A stretch of DNA of 7,677 nucleotides from CAWBRT01 sp049519595. Lineage in GTDB: Bacteria > Acidobacteriota > Terriglobia > Terriglobales > Acidobacteriaceae. The position numbers and the translations under genes were made by a program. The notes under the pieces were generated by a model. The model was not told where the DNA came from. It did not search any database and saw nothing but the letters and a program-made list of their open reading frames with translations. Location: contig JBEKQP010000227.1 in NCBI GenBank assembly GCA_049519595.1, positions 1 through 7,677 on the forward strand. Reading direction: 5' to 3'. Of the stretch, positions 1 through 6,011 are shown piece by piece. The stretch's first letter is position 1. Every line of letters begins with the position of its first letter.

Positions 1-1508
1 TAGAGCGAGGGACTGCGCTCCAAACCATTCTGGCCATGCACGGTGTGGAGTTTCCCTGTGGCGGTTCAAGCAACTGCGGTGGATGTCGCGTGCAGGTCAT
101 TGAAGGTCGCCTCAAGCCAACAGCCGAGGACAAAGCCCTGTTTTCGGAAGAGGAACTCGCGGTTGGATGGCGACTCGCGTGCCGTGCTTGTGCCGAGGGT
201 CCGCTCAAACTCAAGGTCGACCAGTGGACCATGCCGATCCTCGCTGACAATGAATCTCCATCCGGCGCGCGACGCAAAGGACTGGCGATGGCTATCGATC
301 TGGGCACAACGACCATCGTGGCACAGCTTCTTGACCTTGAGAGTGGCAAGTTGCTCGGCCTGCGAAGCGCACTGAATCCGCAAGCGGCTCACGGGGCGGA
401 CCTGATAAGCCGCGTGCGTTTCGCCTTGGACAGTGATGTGCTCACGTCGCTTATCCGCGAATTTCTGGGCGTAATGGTTCATGACCTGGCAACCGGACGC
501 GAAGACGAAATCGTTGAAGTTGTTCTGGTCGGCAATGCAGTGATGCACCACCTGTTCTGTGGCCTTGATGTTAAGCCGCTCTCGCATGCCCCCTTCGAAT
601 CGCCGAATAATGATGAGCAACGATTCACTTCGAACAAATTGAAGTGGAAGCTGCCCGGTTCGTCGAGAATCCGCTTTCTCCCCTCGATCGGTGCGTTTGT
701 CGGTTCGGATATCCTTGCGGGTATTGTCGCCGTGAGATTAGGCTCCGGCAGGAGCCTCCGCGCGTTGATCGATCTCGGCACCAACGGTGAAATTGCTCTT
801 GGGAATGAGCAGCGCATTCTGTGCGCCTCGACCGCGGCGGGCACGGCATTTGAGGCAGGATCCATCACGATGGGTATGCGTGCTGCCACCGGTGCAATTT
901 CGCGGGTGTTCGTCGATAACGCCAAACTCCGATGCTCGGTAATCGGTAATGCTGAACCGCGCGGCATCTGCGGCAGCGGATTGGTGGACGCCGTAGCTGC
1001 CGGACTCGATACCGGTGCGATTCTGCCCAACGGTCGCTTGGCCAACGGCGCAAGAGAGTTTCCGATTACCGGCGACGTAAGACTGTCGCAACACGACATA
1101 CGCCAACTGCAACTTGCCAAGGGAGCCATCGCGACCGGTCTCCGAATTCTTCTCAAACGGTGGGGAGCGGGGATCAATGACATCGCCGCGGTCTATCTAT
1201 CTGGCGCCTTCGGGAACTACGTTCGTCCCGAAAGCGCCGTCAGGATCGGACTGCTTGAAACGCCTCTGAATCGGCTCGTGGCATCGGGCAATACCGCGTT
1301 GCGTGGAGCGAAATTCCTGATTGGCGAAGATCGTTATTCCGCGCTCGATATTATCGAGCACGTCAGCCTTGCGTCCGACCCGCAGTTTCAAAACACGTTT
1401 ATTGCCTCTCTTGCTTTCCCGCAACCCCAAGCCGGGATGCTGCAACAAACGTTTCCGAGTACATCGTCGCTTCGAGGTGACAATGCGTCTGGCTCTGATC
1501 GGATGTAG
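1..1508 (+). CDS. Corrinoid-protein reactivating ferredoxin/ASKHA ATPase (RACE/RamA type, DUF4445), 5' partial
   Basis: This protein should use ATP to drive reduction of inactive Co(II) corrinoid back to Co(I) on the methyl-carrier protein, in the cytoplasm. The frame is open to the left edge, so the gene starts outside the window. Met at 36 is internal, because the residues before it (GTALQTILA) are the usual lead-in to a ferredoxin cluster loop. Numbering from that Met, Cys8, Cys14 and Cys17 form the C-x5-C-x2-C loop, with Cys49/Cys52 supplying the fourth ligand: a [2Fe-2S] domain. The ASKHA fold follows, with phosphate-binding DLGTTT at 88-93, DLGTNG at 246-251, GICGSGLVD at 310-318 and YLSGAFGNYV at 387-396. 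Only about 30 residues separate the Fe-S domain from the ATPase, so the middle domain known from Carboxydothermus RACo is absent. No C-terminal 4Fe-4S motif is seen, unlike methanogen RamA. The gene ends in TAG and overlaps the next gene by 26 bases, suggesting translational coupling. The family call is secure; the exact partner is inferred from the neighbours. Confidence 0.92.
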   Translation, partial: ERGTALQTILAMHGVEFPCGGSSNCGGCRVQVIEGRLKPTAEDKALFSEEELAVGWRLACRACAEGPLKLKVDQWTMPILADNESPSGARRKGLAMAIDLGTTTIVAQLLDLESGKLLGLRSALNPQAAHGADLISRVRFALDSDVLTSLIREFLGVMVHDLATGREDEIVEVVLVGNAVMHHLFCGLDVKPLSHAPFESPNNDEQRFTSNKLKWKLPGSSRIRFLPSIGAFVGSDILAGIVAVRLGSGRSLRALIDLGTNGEIALGNEQRILCASTAAGTAFEAGSITMGMRAATGAISRVFVDNAKLRCSVIGNAEPRGICGSGLVDAVAAGLDTGAILPNGRLANGAREFPITGDVRLSQHDIRQLQLAKGAIATGLRILLKRWGAGINDIAAVYLSGAFGNYVRPESAVRIGLLETPLNRLVASGNTALRGAKFLIGEDRYSALDIIEHVSLASDPQFQNTFIASLAFPQPQAGMLQQTFPSTSSLRGDNASGSDRM

Positions 1509-2229
1509 TCTTCTGACGCGCGAACTCAGTGAGGCGGTTGTGCGCTCGCCTCACTTGGTCGATGCACAATTCCTCCCTGAAGGTCTGCATGAGACCGGGG
1601 CCAAGACGATGCGCAGCCGTATCCAGGAAGCCATTGACGCGCTGGACGCCACAAAATACGACGCGGTCGTGCTTGGCTACGCACTTTGCGGCAACGGGTT
1701 GCAAGGTCTGACAGCGCGCCAAGTGCCACTGGTGCTGCCGCGCGCTCATGATTGCATAACATTGCTGATGGGAAGCCGCACGAAGTATCAGGAGTTCTTC
1801 GAAGCAAACCCTGGCACCTATTTCCGCTCTGCCGGATGGGTGGAACGGGCCGCGGATTTGGATGACCAACTCTCAGGCATAGGTGCGGGCAAGGATCTGA
1901 ATGCGCTAATCGAAAAATATGGAGAGGATTCCGGGCGCTACCTGTACCAAGAAATGTTAAGCCGATTCCGCCAATCCTACAGCAAGCTCGTGTACATCCG
2001 TACGGGGCTGGAGCCGAATGATAGCTTTCTGGACCGGGCCCGAGCCGAAGCGCAGGAAAAGAAATGGATTTTCGAAGAGGTTATCGGGTCACCCAATCTC
2101 TTCCGGCGCCTGCTCGCTGGTGACTGGCTAGACGACTTCCTGGTTGTCCCGCCCGGCTATGAAGTTGCCGCCACTTACGACGAGGCGATTGTGACCGCAG
2201 TCCCAAACAAGCGAATACCGACTGAATAA
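1483..2229 (+). CDS. DUF1638 domain protein
   Basis: A 248-residue protein recognised as DUF1638. The function is not established; from family knowledge, such genes recur beside corrinoid methyltransferase and reactivase genes. The start is ATG 1483, with GAGGTG at 1474-1479 just upstream and the family's usual N-terminus (MRLALIGCSL). The frame stays open back to an ATG at 1321, but those 54 extra residues lie inside the reactivase gene and look unlike protein. Visible conserved-looking residues are Cys8 in the first strand, Cys69 in LGYALCGNGLQGL, and His89-Asp90-Cys91 in LPRAHDCITLLMGSR, followed by PGTYF at 110-114 and GDWLDDFLVVPPG near 213-225. Three cysteines and one histidine could form a metal or cobamide-related site, but that is inference. 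No signal peptide or membrane segment is seen, so it is probably cytosolic. It overlaps the reactivase gene by 26 bases, implying co-expression. It ends in TAA, 76 bases short of the convergent symporter gene. Confidence 0.85.
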   Translation: MRLALIGCSLLTRELSEAVVRSPHLVDAQFLPEGLHETGAKTMRSRIQEAIDALDATKYDAVVLGYALCGNGLQGLTARQVPLVLPRAHDCITLLMGSRTKYQEFFEANPGTYFRSAGWVERAADLDDQLSGIGAGKDLNALIEKYGEDSGRYLYQEMLSRFRQSYSKLVYIRTGLEPNDSFLDRARAEAQEKKWIFEEVIGSPNLFRRLLAGDWLDDFLVVPPGYEVAATYDEAIVTAVPNKRIPTE

Positions 2230-2305
2230 GCATGGGTTATGAAACAAGTTCTACGGATTTTAATCAGCAGAATACCCGACGACCACAAATGGCATATCGA
2301 ATACC
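2230..2305. other. Short intergenic gap between convergent operons
   Basis: These 76 bases separate the stop of the plus-strand DUF1638 gene from the stop of the minus-strand symporter gene. I looked for a GC-rich stem followed by a T-run on either strand and found no convincing intrinsic terminator. The heptamer GGTATTC (minus strand) occurs twice, about 29 bases apart, without forming a hairpin. Termination is either Rho-dependent or occurs inside the neighbouring genes. Confidence 0.5.
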
Positions 2306-3718
2306 TTAGCTTGCTTCGCCTGCCGTAGACTTAAGCGGCCTGGGTCCTCGGGGGCTCGTCTTGCGAAAGACGTTACTTACCAGCAGGCAGATCAACGGGG
2401 TGGCGACAGCGATATACATGTTATCAATACCGAACGGGTCTTTCAGCACGAACCATATCGTTGTAAACAGCACGCTCAACACCAATCCTATAGTTGCGCC
2501 TCTTTTGGTCCCGATTCTTGGGGCATAGAATCCAAATAACACAATCACTGTAAGGCTTGCGCGTAGGGCTCTGGCGAAAAATACGGTCTTGAGCAGTGCC
2601 GGCACATAGAGCGCAAATGGGACCGGCAGCAGTCCTAAAACGAGCGCTAACATCCTCACGGCCTGAATCTGATGTTTCTCGCCCGGTTTGAATAGTGGCA
2701 TATAGAAATCCTTCATCACCAGAGCGGTTGCTCCGAGGTGACACGCCAGGATGGTGACAAAAGCCACCGCCAAGAGTCCCGTCGCCACAATGCCCGCCAA
2801 CCACGGATTCATATACTTAAGGAACTCCGGTAACGCACGCACACTCTTTATGGTTGGAAACAGCGCCCGGGCTGCCAAACCGATGTAGGCAGCAATGAAG
2901 CCAAGCGGGGCGAGCCATAGGGCGGCGAAGATGCTCGCCTTCTTGGCTTCCTCCGGACTCTTTAACGAGCTAATGGTTTGAATGACGTACTGCGTTGAGA
3001 ATACCGTTGCGATATTTCCTATGGTCCATGCCACGATCTGGGATATACCCACTCCCGTCATCGAAAAATGGGTTGCCGGCAGGCTCTCCCAGGAACCCGG
3101 ATGGGCTCGTACCAGACGCCAGGCAACAATTGCAGTGATCACAAGCGCGGCATACTTGAATAAAAAGTGTATTAAATTTGCAAAACCAACTCCTCGGATC
3201 CCACCAGCGGCGACACAGACACTCGCTGCCACGGCAATAATCCAAACCGCAGTTGTCGTCTTAATATTCAGGAACGTACCCAAGACTACCGCTCCCCCGG
3301 TGTAAGCGACAACGACCACAACCATCAGCGCGTAGATCGCAATCAAGGAAACGATGAACCGCGCCCCTTCGCCGTACTTCTGGCCGATGATGCCGGAGAT
3401 GGTGTACTCCTGCATCGCGTTGTACTTTCCCGCTAGCAGAAACGCGTACAAAATGAAGCCAACCGAGAGCGAAATGTATACCCAGGCTGATGAGAGCCCA
3501 GTCTCAAACGCAGCCTGTGAGGTTCCCATGGTGGATGCCGTCGCTACAAACTCGGAGATCAGCAGCATGCCTATGAGATAGGTACCCAACTGCCCCTTTG
3601 CTCTCATAAAGCGATTAGTATCCTTCGAGTACTTTACCGACCACGTACCGATCACCGTCGTCGATATCAAATAAAAGATAACTATTCCCGCTATGATCCC
3701 TCCACCTTGTGTTTGCAT
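2306..3718 (-). CDS. Sodium:solute symporter (SSS/SSF family)
   Basis: A 470-residue inner-membrane transporter of the LeuT-fold sodium:solute symporter family, expected to couple Na+ entry to uptake of a small organic solute. About 13 hydrophobic segments are visible, beginning at residues 8-28. Family landmarks are the first-helix stretch ending in AAFETGLS (69-76), the loop QTISSLKSPEEAKKAS (247-262) after the seventh helix, IGLAARALFP (279-288), and the helix ending in MKDFYMPLF (335-343). Where PutP-type members have Ser-Thr for the sodium site in that last helix, this protein has Val-Thr (321-322) by my alignment, so the site may be altered. The length is slightly short but complete. 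The start ATG has AAGGGG at 3726-3731 and AGGAG at 3732-3736 upstream. It is the last gene of the minus-strand block, 76 bases after B2. The context implies that it imports the methylated substrate of B1/B2. The substrate cannot be read from sequence. Confidence 0.93.
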   Translation of the reverse strand: MQTQGGGIIAGIVIFYLISTTVIGTWSVKYSKDTNRFMRAKGQLGTYLIGMLLISEFVATASTMGTSQAAFETGLSSAWVYISLSVGFILYAFLLAGKYNAMQEYTISGIIGQKYGEGARFIVSLIAIYALMVVVVVAYTGGAVVLGTFLNIKTTTAVWIIAVAASVCVAAGGIRGVGFANLIHFLFKYAALVITAIVAWRLVRAHPGSWESLPATHFSMTGVGISQIVAWTIGNIATVFSTQYVIQTISSLKSPEEAKKASIFAALWLAPLGFIAAYIGLAARALFPTIKSVRALPEFLKYMNPWLAGIVATGLLAVAFVTILACHLGATALVMKDFYMPLFKPGEKHQIQAVRMLALVLGLLPVPFALYVPALLKTVFFARALRASLTVIVLFGFYAPRIGTKRGATIGLVLSVLFTTIWFVLKDPFGIDNMYIAVATPLICLLVSNVFRKTSPRGPRPLKSTAGEAS

Positions 3719-3794
3719 GGCTTGGCCCCTTCTCCTCTGCTGGTATACTCGGCCTGTCTTTCCAATCTCCTGCTAAACTCCTAACCAGTTCTCC

Positions 3795-5162
3795 TCAAGA
3801 CAAATTCAGTCCCATTTCTCTCAACTGTGTCTTCACCTGGGTGTAGATTTTTTCATATTGCGGTTGAGGCCTGTGATGTATCAGGTCATAACAGTCGGTA
3901 ATGTCATACCCGTCGGCAGGTTTCTGCCCGGCAAAGCGCTGGGCTAGCTTGCGCAATATTTCATCCCCCTCTCGCCGATCCATTCCCTGATCGATAACAG
4001 CATCGGACACCTCGATCATCCATTCGGCTTCCAACGGAGTTTGGCCGTGATTCGTTGTCGTCCGGCAATGGCGCGGGGCGTAGAGGTTCATGCCATTGAT
4101 CGGCGCCTCTATGCTTTGCATGGCGATCTCCAGCAGGTTCAATTCTGTCCCCGACCCCGAAGTCGGAATGATCCACCGCATACACATCGTGTGGCTGAAT
4201 CGGTTCAATGCCTGGTTGACCACCGATCGCGCCCAGTTCACGCCCGGCATCAGAATCTGGCGCGCGTTGAGCATGTGGATGTGCTCGACTCCGGTGTAGT
4301 GAATGTAGTCCCGATAGGCAATCATCGCCGCCAAAGGCTTGGCTATGCCTTCCACAATCGCGCCCTCCACACCGCCGCAGAACCCGCCGGCCAAGGCGAA
4401 GCTTCCACTGAGTTTGAAGGAGCCATACTCGTCGTAGACGATGGCCGCCGAGAGCATGTCTTCTTCCATTTTGAGATCCGGTAGCAAAGAGAGAAGAATT
4501 CCGTCCGTCCGGCGCAGCCCATTGTCGGGGTCCATGACGCAGATCAAATCCTCGGCACGGGTATTGATCGGGTAATACACGACGGCGAGTCCCGGTCGCC
4601 CTGCCTTGCGGACCCCCTCCCGCATCCAGCCGAGCTCACGCCGGGATGCGTAGACTTCCATTGGGGCGCCGACGATCTCGCGGCCATCGACCGAGGTGAA
4701 GTTGAAACCCTCGATAAAGTCTGTCCGCGGGATCTGGGCAAAGTTCTTGACTACCAGAGGAGCTAACTCCTCCGTATAGGGCGTGTGATGGCCAGGGCAG
4801 ACATTGAGTCGCTCCCGGCCCTCGACCTTTCGTTGCTTCCAGAGCCGTTGGTCGCGGCCTTCGCCCATCAGCATTTCCCGTGGGGAGTCGCGGACGGCAG
4901 TCAGGATTTCTTCCCGGGTCAGCTGCACCCGCCGCTTCGTAGTCAGGCAATAGATCCCGAGCGTTTCCAGGCATTCGAGTCCCGCCGCAAAAGCTCGCTC
5001 GGCCAAGCTGTCGTCCGTACTGATATAACAATCCCCGGGGAACTTAATGCTGTATTTTTTCACCAACTCGCTAATGGTCCGGTACAATCCCATATCCCAG
5101 GCTTTTTCTTCCACCTTGTCGCCGGTCCGGATTCGCTCCGCAATATCCAGTAAACTGATCAT
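3795..5162 (-). CDS. MtmB-family methyltransferase homologue without pyrrolysine (B2)
   Basis: A 455-residue homologue of monomethylamine:corrinoid methyltransferase MtmB (458 residues in Methanosarcina), a TIM-barrel enzyme that moves a methyl group from substrate to the Co(I) cobamide of its partner. I chose ATG 5162 because AAAGGA (5168-5173) sits 5 bases upstream. A GTG at 5201 would add 13 residues but has no ribosome site. Shared landmarks are VKKYSIKF (34-41), GIYCLTTKR (69-77), AGRPGL (187-192), FALAGGFCGGVEGAIVEG (255-272), SGSGTELNLLE (335-345), TPLEAEWMIEVSDA (375-388) and a C-terminus ending REMGLNLS. The pyrrolysine position after GRPG aligns with Val195 (VVYYP), and no amber codon occurs in frame. 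It is clearly paralogous to B1 but diverged, for example PDLKME where B1 has SELKVT. It follows the corrinoid protein by 130 bases. Fold and corrinoid partner are confident; the substrate is unknown. Confidence 0.88.
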   Translation of the reverse strand: MISLLDIAERIRTGDKVEEKAWDMGLYRTISELVKKYSIKFPGDCYISTDDSLAERAFAAGLECLETLGIYCLTTKRRVQLTREEILTAVRDSPREMLMGEGRDQRLWKQRKVEGRERLNVCPGHHTPYTEELAPLVVKNFAQIPRTDFIEGFNFTSVDGREIVGAPMEVYASRRELGWMREGVRKAGRPGLAVVYYPINTRAEDLICVMDPDNGLRRTDGILLSLLPDLKMEEDMLSAAIVYDEYGSFKLSGSFALAGGFCGGVEGAIVEGIAKPLAAMIAYRDYIHYTGVEHIHMLNARQILMPGVNWARSVVNQALNRFSHTMCMRWIIPTSGSGTELNLLEIAMQSIEAPINGMNLYAPRHCRTTTNHGQTPLEAEWMIEVSDAVIDQGMDRREGDEILRKLAQRFAGQKPADGYDITDCYDLIHHRPQPQYEKIYTQVKTQLREMGLNLS

Positions 5163-5292
5163 GTCTGTCCTTTTCTCACTCCAGGCAGAAAGCAATTTCA
5201 CAACTAGAGCAAGAACCGGCTCTCGCTCTCGAAAGCGACCAGTTCCCTGCCGTCACTTGCGCCCGATTTTCCTTGGTCGCTTACGAATGCGC
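5163..5292 (-). promoter_or_regulatory. Intercistronic spacer with two stem-loops
   Basis: This 130-base spacer between the corrinoid gene and B2 is the longest inside the minus-strand block. It contains an inverted repeat with arms at 5229-5241 and 5274-5286, pairing at 12 of 13 positions; the core AAGCGACCA/TGGTCGCTT is perfect over 9, with a 32-base loop. A second, smaller hairpin follows in transcription order, with arms at 5222-5229 and 5206-5213, pairing 7 of 8 around an 8-base loop. The two share base 5229. No T-run follows, so neither is a standard terminator. Plausible roles are mRNA processing or stability that sets the ratio of corrinoid protein to B2, or a hidden promoter or attenuator. 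The pairing is seen directly; the role is inference. Confidence 0.5.
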
Positions 5293-5937
5293 TCAGGCTA
5301 ACAGCTTCTTGGCTTCGTCGACCGCATCGAACGCATCCTTCCCGTAACCATCAGCTCCGATTTTGACAGCGTAATCCCTCGTCACGGGGCCGCCTCCGAG
5401 GATTACCTTGAACTGTCCGCGCAGACCCATGCTTGCGAGGTCGTCGATCACTTCCTTCTGATATGGCATCGTGGTGGTCAGCAGCGAAGACAGAGCGATA
5501 ATGTCCGCTTTGACGTCCTTGGCTTTCTGGATAATTGTCGCGCTGGCGACATCCACTCCCATGTCATGGACCTCGAACCCCGCCGAGCGCAGAACCACGG
5601 CGACCAGGTTCTTTCCGACGCTGTGCACGTCCCCCTGCACCGTCGCAATTACAATGACGCGTTTCTTGACTACTTGGTCGGCCGGGAGATGCTTTTCTAC
5701 AATGCCGCTGACCTCGTCCAACAGATCCCCGACCATGACCAGTTCAGCCAGGAACATCTCACCGCAGTCGAACCTCTGGCCGACGATCTCCGCCGCTTCC
5801 TTGATCGAAAAGGTGATGGCCCGCCTCGGGTCAATCCCCGCAGCAATGATCTGCTGGGTAATATCCTTGGCTCGGTCAGCATCGATTTCCACAATCGCGG
5901 TCTTCAGTGACTCTAGCAATTCCTCTTCGTGCCCCAT
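5293..5937 (-). CDS. Corrinoid (B12-binding) methyl-carrier protein, MtmC type
   Basis: A 214-residue cytosolic corrinoid protein, the usual length for MtmC/MtbC/MttC/MtaC carriers. It holds the cobamide that accepts the methyl group from the methyltransferase and passes it on. An N-terminal helical cap covers residues 1-90, including the typical FDCGEMFLAELVMVGDLL (56-73). The Rossmann-type B12 domain runs from about 92 to 214. The base-off/His-on signature D-x-H-x-x-G is GDVHSVGKN, with Asp103, the cobalt-ligating His105 and Gly108. It is followed by LSSLLTTTM (149-157) and the nucleotide-loop GGGPV (180-184), with GADGYGKDA (194-202) after it. All key residues are present. ATG 5937 is preceded by a strong GGAGG at 5943-5947, 5 bases away. 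It lies between B1 and B2, and as the only corrinoid protein in view it probably serves both. It is the expected target of the reactivase at the left edge. Confidence 0.95.
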   Translation of the reverse strand: MGHEEELLESLKTAIVEIDADRAKDITQQIIAAGIDPRRAITFSIKEAAEIVGQRFDCGEMFLAELVMVGDLLDEVSGIVEKHLPADQVVKKRVIVIATVQGDVHSVGKNLVAVVLRSAGFEVHDMGVDVASATIIQKAKDVKADIIALSSLLTTTMPYQKEVIDDLASMGLRGQFKVILGGGPVTRDYAVKIGADGYGKDAFDAVDEAKKLLA

Positions 5938-5983
5938 CGTTTCCTCCGTACTCCGTACCTTGAGCAGCTATGCGTTCGATCCG

Positions 5984-6002
5984 CGCCTTCTTGCGAAGAG
6001 CG
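5984..6002 (-). promoter_or_regulatory. Small GNRA-capped hairpin after B1
   Basis: Nine bases past the B1 stop, the minus-strand RNA can fold CGC-U-CUUC-GCAA-GAAG-GCG: seven base pairs, one bulged U and a GCAA tetraloop of the stable GNRA class closed by C-G. No U-run follows, so it is not an intrinsic terminator. It may protect the 3' end of a processed B1 message or simply be a chance structure. Confidence 0.4.
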
Positions 6003-6011
6003 GCGTACCCC

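Noticed and set aside
36..38. ATG 36 as the start of the reactivase
   Set aside because: The frame is open to the left edge, and the residues before it match the normal ferredoxin lead-in; starting here would cut the Fe-S domain.
1321..1482. Long N-terminal extension of the DUF1638 protein from ATG 1321
   Set aside because: It lies entirely inside the reactivase gene, does not look like protein, and the family N-terminus with a ribosome site begins at 1483.
2230..2305. Bidirectional terminator between the convergent genes
   Set aside because: No GC-rich stem with an adjoining T-run was found on either strand.
4041..4484. 147-codon plus-strand open frame antisense to B2
   Set aside because: Antisense shadow of a conserved gene, with no ribosome site or family resemblance; the same applies to the other long antisense frames over B1, the corrinoid gene and the reactivase.
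5163..5201. GTG 5201 as the start of B2
   Set aside because: No Shine-Dalgarno precedes it, while ATG 5162 has AAAGGA at good spacing and gives the family length.
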